Below are positions 25,119-35,179 of a stretch of 60,496 nucleotides of DNA, one piece after another. The notes beneath the pieces are model-generated. The model had not been told where the DNA came from. It saw only the letters and a program-made list of their open reading frames with translations, and did not search any database. Every line of letters begins with the position of its first letter. Within the stretch, counting starts at the first letter, position 1. The stretch covers positions 1 to 60,496 of the forward strand of contig JANQOZ010000009.1 of assembly GCA_028285525.1 (NCBI GenBank). Direction: 5' to 3'. The translations under genes were made by a program, and so were the position numbers. This DNA comes from Lysobacterales bacterium. GTDB lineage: Bacteria; Pseudomonadota; Gammaproteobacteria; Xanthomonadales; SZUA-38.

Positions 25119-26525
25119 ATGGTGCGTTGCTGCGCCGCCGCTGTTTTTTTCTGCGCAATCCTGAGCGCCAGCCCGGCGCTCAGCGACAGCTTTGCTGAGC
25201 TCACCGATGACCTGGACCGGCTGCGCCAGGAGGCCGGCGTGGCCGGCGCGCTGGTGATGATCGTCGACAAGGACCGCATCCGGCACGCCGCGGGTCTGGG
25301 CATCACCCGCTGGGACCAGCCGGAGCCATTGCAGCCCGACGCCTGGGTCAGGATCGGCTCGATCACCAAAGCGTTTGTCGGCATGAGCTTTGTCCGGCTC
25401 GAGGCGGAGGGCAAGCTGTCGCTGACCGCACCGCTAATATCGCTCGACGCCGACCGCTGGGTGCAGAACGCCTGGGCGGAGCAACATCCGGTGACGCTGG
25501 CGCAGCTGCTGGAGCACAGCGCCGGGCTGACCGACCTGGTGCGCGAGGAGTGGGACCACAAAACCCCGCTGCCGCTCATCGACGCGCTCAACGTTGCGCC
25601 GGAGTCGCGCCGCCTGAAGTGGCCGCCCGGCGTTCACAGCTCCTACAGCAACAGCGGCGCGGGCGTTGCGGCGGCCGCCATGGAAAAACACCTAAAGCAG
25701 GACTTTGAGCGGTATCTGACGGAACAGGTGCTCCGCCCGCTGGGTATGGCCAAGGCCACCTTCTCCGCCGACGCCAAACCTCAGCTTATCGGCGGCTACG
25801 ACCGGGACGGCAGAACGCCTATACGTTACTGGCACATGCTGTATCGGCCCTTCGGCGGTCTGAACCTGCCGTTTACCGAGCTGAGCCGCTGGCTGCGCCT
25901 GATGCTTGGCGAGGGCATCCTGGACGGCGAGCGGCACTACACAGTCGATCAGATTCAACGAATGGAAAACCCCGGCACCACGGCCGCCGCACGCAGCGGC
26001 CTGGCCTTCGGCTACGGGCTGGGCAACTACCACCAGGCTCATCGGGGCTTTGTGTTTCACGGCCACGGCGGCGACGCGGACGGCTATCTCACCCACTGCG
26101 CCTACAACCGCGACAGCGGGCTCGGGTTCTGCGTGCTGATCAACGCGTTTCAGGGCAGCACGCTGCGGGCCATGCGGCGCCGGGTGATGGACTTTGTCGT
26201 CGACGGTCTGACGCCCAGCTATCAGCCCGGCGTGCCGCAGCCGATGGCCCACCTTGAATCTCTCACCGGGCGTTACTCGCAGGCGACGCAGCGGTTTCCG
26301 AGCTCGACGGCCCCCTCGAGCCTCGAAGTCACGATGCGAGACGGTCGGCTGATGCTGGTGCGCAGCGGCGGCGAGCAGCATCTGGTGCCCGTGTCGCCGT
26401 GGCATTTCCGACGGCGCTTTGAACCTGTTGCCACCACCGCGTTCATATCTGTGGGCGGAGCGATGCTGCTCCAGGGGCCTTTCGGCAACTTCGAAAGGAC
26501 ACAAGAAGTGCAACCGCAGCAATGA
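25119..26525 (+). CDS. exported serine hydrolase, beta-lactamase/class C fold
   Basis: The 468-residue protein has a signal peptide (CCAAAVFFCAILSASPALS) and the penicillin-binding/beta-lactamase fold. SITK at 81-84 is the SxxK nucleophile motif, YSN is at 176-178, and HGHGG at 314-318 replaces KTG. An extra C-terminal beta domain (about 380-460) is common in esterases and D-aminopeptidases of this family. The HxG triad suggests esterase or peptidase activity rather than antibiotic resistance. It follows the permease by three bases. Confidence 0.9.
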   Translation: MVRCCAAAVFFCAILSASPALSDSFAELTDDLDRLRQEAGVAGALVMIVDKDRIRHAAGLGITRWDQPEPLQPDAWVRIGSITKAFVGMSFVRLEAEGKLSLTAPLISLDADRWVQNAWAEQHPVTLAQLLEHSAGLTDLVREEWDHKTPLPLIDALNVAPESRRLKWPPGVHSSYSNSGAGVAAAAMEKHLKQDFERYLTEQVLRPLGMAKATFSADAKPQLIGGYDRDGRTPIRYWHMLYRPFGGLNLPFTELSRWLRLMLGEGILDGERHYTVDQIQRMENPGTTAAARSGLAFGYGLGNYHQAHRGFVFHGHGGDADGYLTHCAYNRDSGLGFCVLINAFQGSTLRAMRRRVMDFVVDGLTPSYQPGVPQPMAHLESLTGRYSQATQRFPSSTAPSSLEVTMRDGRLMLVRSGGEQHLVPVSPWHFRRRFEPVATTAFISVGGAMLLQGPFGNFERTQEVQPQQ

Positions 26526-26597
26526 CTTGTAGCACTGACCCCGCCTGAGCGCGGGGCCTATGGTCGCTGCAGAACCATCGCTGGTGGAGGGGCCACC

Positions 26598-29500
26598 ATG
26601 AAACTGACCGACGCCGCTGTCGCCAATCCCGCCGCCGTGGGAGTGGTTGTTGCCATCGTGGCCCTGTTCGGGCTGACCTCGCTGACCAGCCTGCCCATCC
26701 AGCTCCTGCCCGACATCGAACAGCCTCAGATGAGTGTCTGGACCGGCTGGCGTGCCGCGTCTCCCAAAGAGGTGGAGTCGGAGATCCTCGAGCCGCAAGA
26801 GCGGGTTCTGCAGGGCCTCCCCGGCCTGGAGGCCCTTCAGGGTAACGCCAACAACGGCGGCGCGTTTGTCGGCCTGCGCTTCTCGCTCGGCACCGATATG
26901 CAGCAAACGATGCTGGAGGTGATCAGCCGCATGAATCGGCTGCCGCCGCTGCCGGCTGACGCTGAGCAGCCGGTCGTCAACCTGGGCCAGGGTTTTGGCG
27001 GCGGGAACGCCAACAACCAGCTCACCTGGTTTTTTGTGCAGCTGCTGCCCGGCACACCGGGCGATATCAACGACTATCAGCGGCTGATCAACGACGTCGT
27101 CCGCCCGCGGATCGAGGCCATCCCCGGCGTTGCCAGCATCGAGATCAACGCCGGCTCGGTCCAGGAGCTGCAGATCCGCATCGACCCCTACCGCGCCGCC
27201 GAGCTGGGCGTTGAGCTGCCGCGCGTGGCGGCCCTGGCCGGGAGCGCCAACGACGTCTCGGGCGGTTTTGTCGACGTCGGTCGCCGCCAGTACACGCTGC
27301 GTTTTGAGGGACGCTATGATCCGTCGCGCCTCGGTGAGCTGATCCTCGACTGGCGGGACGGTCGGCCGATCCGGCTCAGCGACATCGCCGAAATCGAGGT
27401 GGCCCGCGGCCGCACTAACGGCGTGATGGTGCAGAACGGCAACCCGGCCCTGGGTATCCGGATTGATCGGGAAAGCGGGGCCAACGTCCTGGAAACGCTC
27501 AATCGCGTGAAAGCGGAGGTGGCGCTGCTGCGCGACGGGCCGTTGGCTGAAGCAGGTTTAGGCATCGAGCAGTCTTTCGATGCGTCGGTCTTCATCAAGC
27601 GGGCCGTGTCGCTGGTCATGGGCAACCTCGGCCTCGGCATTCTGCTCGCCATCGGCGTGCTTTGGTGGTTTCTGCGCGATCGACGCGCCACGCTGCTGAT
27701 CGCCAGCGCCATCCCGGTCTCGCTGCTGGCGACGTTCATCGTGCTGCAGCTCACCGGGCGCAGCTTCAACATCATCTCGCTGGCCGGCCTCGCTTTTGCG
27801 GTGGGCATGGTGCTCGATGCCGCGATTGTGGTGGCAGAGAACATCGTGCGCCTGCGCGAGAGTGGTCAGGTGGCAACGGTGGCAGCGCTAACCGGCACCC
27901 GACAGGTGCAGGGCGCGCTGCTGGCGTCCACGGCCACCACGGTGGCGATCTTTATTCCGGTGCTGTTTCTTGCTGACGTGGAGGGTCAGCTGTTCGCGGA
28001 CCTGGCGCTGACCATCGCCATTGCGGTCGTGATCTCTATGCTGGTGGCGATCACCGTGCTGCCGGCCCTGGCCGGTAACTGGCTGCGCGCCAAGGCGCTG
28101 CGCAGCCGCGCGGCAAAAGGCGGCTATGGCCAAATGGCCGACAGGCTCATGCGTCTGACCGATACGCCAACGCGCCGCGTGGCCTGGGTGGTCGGCCTGA
28201 TCGCCGGGCCGCTGGCGCTTGGCATCTGGCTCTTCCCGCAGATGGACTACCTGCCCCCGGTGAAGCGCGACGCGGTGGACGCTTTCCTGCAGCTGCCTCC
28301 GGGCTCCACCCAGGACGTCAAGCGGGACGAGGTGTACGCCACGATCGTCGAGCGATTGCAGCCGTATATGGACGGCGAGAAGGAGCCGGCGCTCAAGAAC
28401 TACTACATCTGGGCTTGGGCTGAAGGTGGCACGATCGGCGTAAGGGTCAAGGATCAGAGTCGCGTCAACGAGCTGATTGAGATCATGCGGACCGAGATCT
28501 TTCCGGGGATTCCCGATTTTGCGGGTTACCCCATGCAGGGCCTGCTGTTCGGCGGGTTCGGCGGCGGACGCGCGATTGCGCTGAATCTGCAGTCGTCCGA
28601 CAGCGCCGCGCTCTACGCCACGGCCGCTGAGGCCCGACGCATGCTCACCGAGCAGTTCCCCGGATCCAACGTGCAAATCTGGCCCAGCACCGAGGACGCG
28701 ACGCCGGAGTTACGCCTGACGCCCAACGACCAGCGCATCAATGAACTGGGCTGGGACCGCCGCGCCGTCGGTTCGCTCGTCCGCACGCTCGGCAGCGGCC
28801 TGTGGCTCGGCGAGTACTTCGATGGCGAGAAGCGTATGGACATCATCCTGAGCGCGCAGGACTGGACCAGCCCGGAAGCGCTCGCGGCGGTGCCCGTGGT
28901 CACGCCCAGCGGCGCGGTGGTGCCTTTCGGCGAGCTCGCCAGCGTAAGGCGTGCCACCGGCCCCAACAGCATCAGCCGGCTCGACGGGCGCCGCACCGTG
29001 ACGGTCAACTTCAATCCGCCCGACACTTACTCGTTGGAAACCGCGGTGTCGATCGTCAAAGAAGAAGTTGAGCCGGCGCTCAAGGCGATGCTGCCGGCTG
29101 ACGGCGCCATCCTCTACGGCGGCAGCGCGGACGCGCTCAACAAAGCGATCACCACGATGTCGAAGAACTTCGGACTGGCGCTGCTGATCCTGTTCCTGCT
29201 GATGGCCGGCCTGTTTCGTTCGCTGCGCGACAGCGCCCTGGTCATGGTCACCATCCCGATGTCCACCGTCGGCGGGATTGTTGCGCTCAAGGTGCTGAAT
29301 CTGTTTTCGCTGCAGCCGATGGATCTTCTCACCATGATCGGCTTCATCATTCTGCTTGGGCTGGTGGTCAACAACGCGATCCTCCTGGTGCACCGCACGC
29401 GCCAGGCTGAGGCGGACGGCGCGAGCCGCGACGAAGCGGTGCGCGGCGCGCTCGAACAGCGTCTGCGACCGATCTTTATGAGCACCACCACCAGCATCTT

Positions 29501-29702
29501 TGGCATGCTCCCACTGCTGCTGCTGCCGGGCGACGGCAGCGTCATCTACCGCGGTCTGGCGGCAGCGATTGTGGGCGGCATGACGATCAGCCTCCTGTTC
29601 ACCCTCATCATGCTGCCGAGCCTGCTGCGCCTCGGCCGCGGAAAACCCGATATGCTTGAGCCCAAGCCGGTACAGACGCAGCCATTGGAGTCTGTCGCAT
29701 GA
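26598..29702 (+). CDS. RND efflux permease (HAE-type), module 1
   Basis: The 1034-residue inner-membrane pump has the RND plan: one N-terminal helix, a periplasmic loop, six helices, a second loop and six helices. Recognisable segments are LPIQLLPDIEQPQMSV, the TM4 stretch GMVLDAAIVVAENIVRLRESG and the late RLRPIFMSTTTSIFGMLPLL. The proton-relay acidic pair of AcrB (two adjacent Asp in TM4) is a single Asp followed by Ala. The gene overlaps the adaptor gene by four bases (ATGA), with the permease first, which reverses the common order. Confidence 0.93.
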   Translation: MKLTDAAVANPAAVGVVVAIVALFGLTSLTSLPIQLLPDIEQPQMSVWTGWRAASPKEVESEILEPQERVLQGLPGLEALQGNANNGGAFVGLRFSLGTDMQQTMLEVISRMNRLPPLPADAEQPVVNLGQGFGGGNANNQLTWFFVQLLPGTPGDINDYQRLINDVVRPRIEAIPGVASIEINAGSVQELQIRIDPYRAAELGVELPRVAALAGSANDVSGGFVDVGRRQYTLRFEGRYDPSRLGELILDWRDGRPIRLSDIAEIEVARGRTNGVMVQNGNPALGIRIDRESGANVLETLNRVKAEVALLRDGPLAEAGLGIEQSFDASVFIKRAVSLVMGNLGLGILLAIGVLWWFLRDRRATLLIASAIPVSLLATFIVLQLTGRSFNIISLAGLAFAVGMVLDAAIVVAENIVRLRESGQVATVAALTGTRQVQGALLASTATTVAIFIPVLFLADVEGQLFADLALTIAIAVVISMLVAITVLPALAGNWLRAKALRSRAAKGGYGQMADRLMRLTDTPTRRVAWVVGLIAGPLALGIWLFPQMDYLPPVKRDAVDAFLQLPPGSTQDVKRDEVYATIVERLQPYMDGEKEPALKNYYIWAWAEGGTIGVRVKDQSRVNELIEIMRTEIFPGIPDFAGYPMQGLLFGGFGGGRAIALNLQSSDSAALYATAAEARRMLTEQFPGSNVQIWPSTEDATPELRLTPNDQRINELGWDRRAVGSLVRTLGSGLWLGEYFDGEKRMDIILSAQDWTSPEALAAVPVVTPSGAVVPFGELASVRRATGPNSISRLDGRRTVTVNFNPPDTYSLETAVSIVKEEVEPALKAMLPADGAILYGGSADALNKAITTMSKNFGLALLILFLLMAGLFRSLRDSALVMVTIPMSTVGGIVALKVLNLFSLQPMDLLTMIGFIILLGLVVNNAILLVHRTRQAEADGASRDEAVRGALEQRLRPIFMSTTTSIFGMLPLLLLPGDGSVIYRGLAAAIVGGMTISLLFTLIMLPSLLRLGRGKPDMLEPKPVQTQPLESVA

Positions 29703-30748
29703 ACCCTAGCAAACTCGCCTGGACGCTGACCCTGCTTGCCTCGGTTGTCGCGGGCCAAACGCTGGCCCAGGAAGGGCCGCCGCCGGTGCAGGTTGAAACG
29801 GCGCTGGCCGTCCGCCAGGAAGTTGCGTCGACCAGCTGGTTCCCCGGCACGGTGGTCAGCCGCAACGATGCGCGCATTGCCGCCGAGGTGAGCGGCCGGG
29901 CAACCTGGGTTGCCGAAGTGGGCACCGCGCTGGAGGTGGGCGGCGAAATCGCCCGGGTCGACGACCGGATGCTCAGCCTGCAGCTCGCGGACAACGATGC
30001 CACCATCAAGCGCCTCGAGGCGCAGCTCAAGTATGAGGAGTCGCAGGTCGCGCGGCTCGATCAGCTTGCCGACACCAACAACGCGGCCGCCAATCAGCTT
30101 GACCAAGCCCGTTCGCAGGCGGAGGTGGTGAGTCAGCAGCTCAACTCGGCCAAGGTGGCGCGGGAGCAGATCAACTACAACATCGAGCGCAGCAAGATCC
30201 GCGCGCCGTTCCCCGGGCGCGTGGTAGAGCGACTCGTTCAGCCCGGTGAGTTTCTCAACCCTGGCGTACCGGTGGTCCGGCTGGTGGACACCGACGACAA
30301 AGAAATCCGGGTGCAGGCCCCGGTGAGCGCCGCGCGGTTTGTGCGCGATGGCGCCAGCGTCACGGTCAAAGATGACTACCTCAGCAGCGAGAACGCCGTT
30401 CGGACCGTCATCCCGGTGGGCGACGAGCGCTCGCGCATGATCGAGATCCGGGTTGCGGTCAGCGAGCCTGAGTGGGTGATCGGCAGCGCGGTGCGCGTTG
30501 CTCTGCCCAGCAGCGAGGTTCGGGAGCTGGTGTCGATCCCTCGCGATGCGCTGGTGCTCCGCGGCAGCGAGATGTTTGTCTACCGCGTTACGGCAGACTC
30601 AACGGCGGAGCGGGTGGACGTGACCACCGGCGTCGGCCTGGGTGATCACGTGGAAGTGAACGGCAACGTTGCGGCCGGCGACGAGCTGGTGGTGCGCGGC
30701 GCCGAGCGGCTTCGTCCGGGCCAGGCGCTCAACGTCGCCCGGTCCTGA
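29699..30748 (+). CDS. RND periplasmic adaptor, module 1
   Basis: The 349-residue protein has a signal peptide (LAWTLTLLASVVAGQTLAQ), a lipoyl half RIAAEVSGRATWVAEVGTAL, a coiled-coil hairpin (about 95-160), a second half IRAPFPGRVVERLVQPGEFL, and a C-terminal barrel and membrane-proximal domain. It links the RND pump encoded just before it to an outer-membrane channel, which is not encoded here. Cleavage is expected after TLAQ, with no lipobox Cys. Confidence 0.92.
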   Translation: MNPSKLAWTLTLLASVVAGQTLAQEGPPPVQVETALAVRQEVASTSWFPGTVVSRNDARIAAEVSGRATWVAEVGTALEVGGEIARVDDRMLSLQLADNDATIKRLEAQLKYEESQVARLDQLADTNNAAANQLDQARSQAEVVSQQLNSAKVAREQINYNIERSKIRAPFPGRVVERLVQPGEFLNPGVPVVRLVDTDDKEIRVQAPVSAARFVRDGASVTVKDDYLSSENAVRTVIPVGDERSRMIEIRVAVSEPEWVIGSAVRVALPSSEVRELVSIPRDALVLRGSEMFVYRVTADSTAERVDVTTGVGLGDHVEVNGNVAAGDELVVRGAERLRPGQALNVARS

Positions 30749-30776
30749 TCTCTTCGAAAGGCCGCAACCTCAGGCC

Positions 30777-33700
30777 TCAGGCTGAGCGTCGCAGCCCCGC
30801 CAGGTCCCCGTGCGGCTGACGCGGGTCGAGGTTGACCACCGCGCCGGCCTCCTGATTGACCTCGAAGGCGCGCCGCACCGCAAAGAAGCGGAACGCCAGC
30901 GGGGTAAACACCAGCGACAGCGTTGTGGTCAGCACCGTTCCGCCGGCAATGGCGATCGCAAACGGCGGCCAGAAGCCTCCGCCTTCCAGAATCAGCGGCA
31001 TGAAGCCACCCACCGTGGTGATCGTGGTGGAGCTGATGTGTCGGGTACAGCTCATAACACCCTCGATCACGGGCTCAACCTCACCGCGACAGGCGGCGGG
31101 ATCACCCTTCAGTTCCGCCAGAATGACGATGGCCCCGTTGATGGCCAGGCCCATCAGGCCCATCAGCGCCACGATCACCGTAAAGCCGAACGGATAGCCG
31201 AAGGCGAACACGCAGAGGATGCCGAGACCCATCGAAGCGCCCGCCACGGAGAAGATGATCCCGCTCAGGCGGAACGAGTTGAATGACAGCACCACCACCA
31301 GTACGAGCAGCGTCAGGATGATCCCGACGCTCGACAAAAGGCTGCCCACCGCGTCGTTGCGGCCAGAAGCTTCACCGCCGTATTCCATCGAGTAGCCCGC
31401 CGGCAGGACAAAGCCGTTGTCTGCGAGCGCCTCCTTGAACTGCGTCAGCACGGAGTCAGGAAGCACGTCTGCGCGAAGGTAGCCCTCGACCGTGTTCACG
31501 CGCTGTCCGTCGCGACGGGCGATCGCCCCGCTGGAGGGTTTGAGCTCGAGCGTTGCCAGCGCTGTGACCGGCATACCCTGAAACTCGTTGCCGGCGACCG
31601 CTCGCTGCGGCGCCAGATACACGTTGCTCAAGTCTGTCAGCGTGCCTCGGCTGGCGTTGCCGACCCGCACCCGGACCGGCAGCTCTTCGCTGCCCTCGAG
31701 CACCGAGCCGCTGATCTGCCCGGACAATCCGGCCTGCAGCTGGCCTGCCAGGTCGAGTCGCTCCAGTCCGCTCTGACGAGATACCTCCTCGCGGGTCTGG
31801 ACCACCACCTTCGGCGCGGCGTCTTCCAGCGTCGCACGGGTGGCGATCACGTCCGGCGTCGCGGACAGGATTTGTCGAGCCTGCTCGCCCAGCAGGTTCA
31901 GACGCTCGATACTGGGCCCGTAGAGGCGCAGCTCGATCGGCGCCTGGAACGGGGGTCCCTGCTCCAGCTTGCGCACGATGACCTGCGCTTCGGGCCAGCG
32001 GCTCGTCAGGGTTTTCTGCAGGCGCGGAATGGCCTCGTTGGCGGTACGAAAATCGGTCATGTCCATCATGCCGGTCGCAAACTGCGGCTCGCCGTCCTGG
32101 TTGCTCATGATGTTGTAGTAGAACGAGGGCACGCCCTTGCCGATAAACCACGACTGGCGCTCCAGCTCCGGCTCCTCAGCGAGGAAGTCCCGGATGTCGC
32201 CGACCAGCGCTTCGGTGCGTCGAATGCTGCTCTGCGGCGGCAGCCGCACCTCGATGCTGAACATGTCCCGGTCGGCGGGCGGGAAAAACTGTTCGGTCAT
32301 GGCGCCGATCGACAGGAAGCCTGCAATCGGCAGTACGAGGACCGCCGTCAGGCTGATGGCCGGGTGGGCCATAAACCAGCGGAGCCGGTTCCGAAACCAC
32401 TGCCCCAGGGCAGGCGTCTGCAGCCCTTGCCAGATAAAGCCACCCTCACCCTGGCGCGGGCAGGCCCGCAGCACCCGGCCGGCGAGGCCGGCGATAACCG
32501 TGTGGGAGATGATGTAGGAACCCACCAGCGAGAAGATCACCGACAGCGCAATGCCGCTGACAAACTCACCGGCCGGCCCCGGCATCAGGGCGATCGGCGA
32601 GAAGGCCAGAATGGTCGTGAGCGTGGAGCCAAGCAGCGGCACCCACAGGTGGCGGATCGCGCCGAGCATGGCGGCCATGGCGCGCTGGCCTTCCCGGTAG
32701 CGGCGCTGGATCGAGTCCACCATCACAATGGCGTTGTCGACCATGATGCCGAGCGCGACCACCAGACCGGTGACCGACATCTGGTGGATCGGCAGCCCGT
32801 AGAAGTTCATCACGGCCAGGGTGAACGCGGCGGTGAGCGGCAGCGCCAGCGCCACGACAATCGCCGCGCGCAGCCCGAGCGTCACCATCAGCACGCCGAG
32901 GATCAGCGCGAAGCCCATCAGCACGTTCATCATCAGGGTGCCAAGCCGGACTTTGGTGTAGGCGTTCTGATCGAACAGCACCTCAACGTCGACATTGCTT
33001 GACATGCCGGCGCCGAAGGCCGCGACCTCCTCTTCGATACGCTCGGTCCAGCGGTCGACGCGCGTGTCCTTTTCCATCCGCACGCCCAGTACCACCGAGT
33101 ACTGCCCGTCGACAATCGCCAGGTCGGACGGCGGGTCGACCAGCGCCCGGCGCACCGTCGCGACGTCGCCCACGCGCACCGTTTCGCCGTCAACGTCGAC
33201 GCGAACGGGGATCTCGGATATGCGCTCGAGCGAATCCAGCTCGCCGGCAACTTCGACCTGAAACTGGTTGCTCGTGTTGGTCAGCAGCCCTGCGGCGACC
33301 TTTGCGTCACTGCGGCCCACCGCGGCAGCGACCTGCTGCGGCGTCATACCCAGCGCGGTAAGCCGCGGGCCGTTGATCTCTACCAGAATTTCCTCGTCCG
33401 GCTGACCGTACAGGCGCACCAGCTCGGTGCCGGGCACGTTGCGCAGGCGGGTGTCGAGCTCTTCGGCGTAGCGGCCCAGCACGCCTAGGTCGAGCGAGCC
33501 GGGACCCTCCCAGGTCAAAGCAAGAATCGTGGTAAACGCATAGCCGCGATCGTCATAGAACTCCGGCTCGGCGGTGCCCGCCGGCAGCTCGTCGATCACG
33601 TCATTCAGATAGTCGCGCGCCTTGGACCACACCCGCGCGGTCTCGGTCACCGACTCTTTCAGCTCGATTCGCACCACCGACAGGCCGGCGCGCGATGTTG

Positions 33701-33938
33701 AGCTCGTGTAGTCCACCTCCGGCAGACGACGCAGCTCCTTTTCGATGGGCTCCGACACCAGCGACTCCACACGCTCGGGCGTGGCGCCGGGAAACGGCGT
33801 GATGATCAGCGCCAGGCGGTTGAGAACCTGGGGGTCTTCGGTCCGAGGTAGTGAGGCCACCCCGGCGAGGCCCGCCACAATCAGCAGCGCAACCGACAGG
33901 GCAAGGACCCGGCCGTTGCGCAGGTAGTCGCCCATCAT
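30777..33938 (-). CDS. RND efflux permease (HAE-type), module 2
   Basis: The 1053-residue RND pump opens with a short first helix (LALSVALLIVAGLAGVASLP) and PRTEDPQ, typical of a subgroup distinct from AcrB. The porter domain includes ITPFPGATPERVESLVSEPI. TM4 reads LVVALGIMVDNAIVMVDSI, with Asp-Asn in place of Asp-Asp. The start shares one base with the adaptor stop (TGATG), so translation is coupled. It is convergent with module 1, 28 bases away. Confidence 0.93.
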   Translation of the reverse strand: MMGDYLRNGRVLALSVALLIVAGLAGVASLPRTEDPQVLNRLALIITPFPGATPERVESLVSEPIEKELRRLPEVDYTSSTSRAGLSVVRIELKESVTETARVWSKARDYLNDVIDELPAGTAEPEFYDDRGYAFTTILALTWEGPGSLDLGVLGRYAEELDTRLRNVPGTELVRLYGQPDEEILVEINGPRLTALGMTPQQVAAAVGRSDAKVAAGLLTNTSNQFQVEVAGELDSLERISEIPVRVDVDGETVRVGDVATVRRALVDPPSDLAIVDGQYSVVLGVRMEKDTRVDRWTERIEEEVAAFGAGMSSNVDVEVLFDQNAYTKVRLGTLMMNVLMGFALILGVLMVTLGLRAAIVVALALPLTAAFTLAVMNFYGLPIHQMSVTGLVVALGIMVDNAIVMVDSIQRRYREGQRAMAAMLGAIRHLWVPLLGSTLTTILAFSPIALMPGPAGEFVSGIALSVIFSLVGSYIISHTVIAGLAGRVLRACPRQGEGGFIWQGLQTPALGQWFRNRLRWFMAHPAISLTAVLVLPIAGFLSIGAMTEQFFPPADRDMFSIEVRLPPQSSIRRTEALVGDIRDFLAEEPELERQSWFIGKGVPSFYYNIMSNQDGEPQFATGMMDMTDFRTANEAIPRLQKTLTSRWPEAQVIVRKLEQGPPFQAPIELRLYGPSIERLNLLGEQARQILSATPDVIATRATLEDAAPKVVVQTREEVSRQSGLERLDLAGQLQAGLSGQISGSVLEGSEELPVRVRVGNASRGTLTDLSNVYLAPQRAVAGNEFQGMPVTALATLELKPSSGAIARRDGQRVNTVEGYLRADVLPDSVLTQFKEALADNGFVLPAGYSMEYGGEASGRNDAVGSLLSSVGIILTLLVLVVVLSFNSFRLSGIIFSVAGASMGLGILCVFAFGYPFGFTVIVALMGLMGLAINGAIVILAELKGDPAACRGEVEPVIEGVMSCTRHISSTTITTVGGFMPLILEGGGFWPPFAIAIAGGTVLTTTLSLVFTPLAFRFFAVRRAFEVNQEAGAVVNLDPRQPHGDLAGLRRSA

Positions 33939-35107
33939 CAGCCTGACTCCCCGCTGCGAGCTGTCTCGTTAACGCCGGTGGCCATGCCAAGCCGCGTCGA
34001 TGCCTCAGCGCGAACGACCCGCTGACCCGGCACGAGACGATGAAGTCCGGACTGAACGATCAGCTCATCGCCAGCGAGCGCACCACTGACGTAGGCGCGC
34101 TCGGTCTCGGCGAACAGCACGCGCACGTCGCGCGACTCAATCACATACTCGGCACCACCCGCCTCGGGGCGCGCGGCATAGACGTTCCACAGCCCGCGCA
34201 TGCCCTCGGTGATCGCCTCCAGCGGCACCCAGAACCCGTCGGCGGTGATCGTCTCGTCGAGCTGAAGGTAGGCCTGGTCACCAAAAACGGCCGGCGCGTC
34301 GGGCGCCAGCGCTACCCGCACCGGAACGGTCAGCGTCGAGCGAGTCACGTTTTGACCGAGCGCTATCACCTGACCGGTGGTCGCCTGGCCGGCGACCGAC
34401 AGGCTGACGCTCTGCCCGACGGAGAGAGAATCCAGCATGCGGACCGGGACGCCGACCCGTGCTTCCGCCTGGCCGGACTCGAGCAGCCGTAGCACCGGCG
34501 TGCCGGCATTGACCACGGCGCCCGCGTCAACAAACCGCGCGCCGACGGTGGAATCAAACGGCGCCAGCAGCTCGGACTTGTCAATGCGGGTCTGGTTCGT
34601 CGTCAGCGCTGCCTCCACCTGAGCCTGACGTGCTCTGAGGGTGTCGAACTCGGTGGCCAGCTCGTCGGCCCGCTGTTTGGACGCAAATCCTTTGCTTTCC
34701 AGCTCGACAATCCGCTTATTATTCAGTCGATTAAGATCGATATTTGCAATGATTTCTTCGAGCTGCGCCGACAGCTCTCGGCGCTGGTCCAACAGCAGAT
34801 CGGTGTCGAGCTTCGCCAGCGTCTCGCCGGCTTTAACGGTTTCGCCCTCGTCGGCGGTGAGCACGGAGACCTTGCCGGCCAGCTCAAACCCTAGATCGGT
34901 GGACTGGGCCGGCACGACCAGCCCGGCGAAGTCGCGCTGAATGGCGTAGGTGCTCTGCGGCTGGATCGACGCCATCTCGACAGGCTGGGTGACAATCTGT
35001 CCAGCCTCGGGGTCAGCACTTTTGCTGCAGGCGGCGAGGCCCAGCAGTGCGACGGCGGCCAGCGTGGGGCGTAGAATTTGGGACTTGCTCAGACTTGATT
35101 TGCGCAT
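33938..35107 (-). CDS. RND periplasmic adaptor lipoprotein, module 2
   Basis: The 389-residue protein has a lipoprotein signal with lipobox LAAC (Cys27), then lipoyl halves (GFELAGKVSVLTADEGETV and LLAPFDSTVGARFVDAGAVV), a coiled-coil hairpin and a C-terminal barrel. It is inner-membrane anchored by lipid and pairs with the permease that follows. It is transcribed divergently from the TetR gene at 35180 across two palindromic operators, which implies repression of the pump until an inducer is present. Confidence 0.93.
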   Translation of the reverse strand: MRKSSLSKSQILRPTLAAVALLGLAACSKSADPEAGQIVTQPVEMASIQPQSTYAIQRDFAGLVVPAQSTDLGFELAGKVSVLTADEGETVKAGETLAKLDTDLLLDQRRELSAQLEEIIANIDLNRLNNKRIVELESKGFASKQRADELATEFDTLRARQAQVEAALTTNQTRIDKSELLAPFDSTVGARFVDAGAVVNAGTPVLRLLESGQAEARVGVPVRMLDSLSVGQSVSLSVAGQATTGQVIALGQNVTRSTLTVPVRVALAPDAPAVFGDQAYLQLDETITADGFWVPLEAITEGMRGLWNVYAARPEAGGAEYVIESRDVRVLFAETERAYVSGALAGDELIVQSGLHRLVPGQRVVRAEASTRLGMATGVNETARSGESG

Positions 35108-35115
35108 CGTTTGCT

Positions 35116-35145
35116 CTATTTCTAAACTAAGCAGTCTAGAAATAG
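35116..35145. promoter_or_regulatory. putative TetR operator 1 before the module-2 efflux operon
   Basis: Two 13-base arms, CTATTTCTAAACT and AGTCTAGAAATAG, with one mismatch flank the four-base spacer AAGC. The repeat lies 8 bases upstream of the adaptor start and shares its inner arm ACT-N4-AGT with operator 2. Confidence 0.72.
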
Positions 35146-35151
35146 TAAAAC

Positions 35152-35173
35152 AACTAGACTGGACAGTCTAGTT
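35152..35173. promoter_or_regulatory. putative TetR operator 2 before the TetR gene
   Basis: AACTAGACT and AGTCTAGTT are perfect nine-base arms around the four-base spacer GGAC, ending six bases before the TetR start codon. It is spaced about 32 bases centre to centre from operator 1, close to three helical turns. Confidence 0.75.
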
Positions 35174-35179
35174 TTATAA

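Noticed and set aside
26526..26597. A GC hairpin (CCCCGC/GCGGGG) before the RND module 1 as a terminator
   Set aside because: No T run follows the stem, so it was not called.
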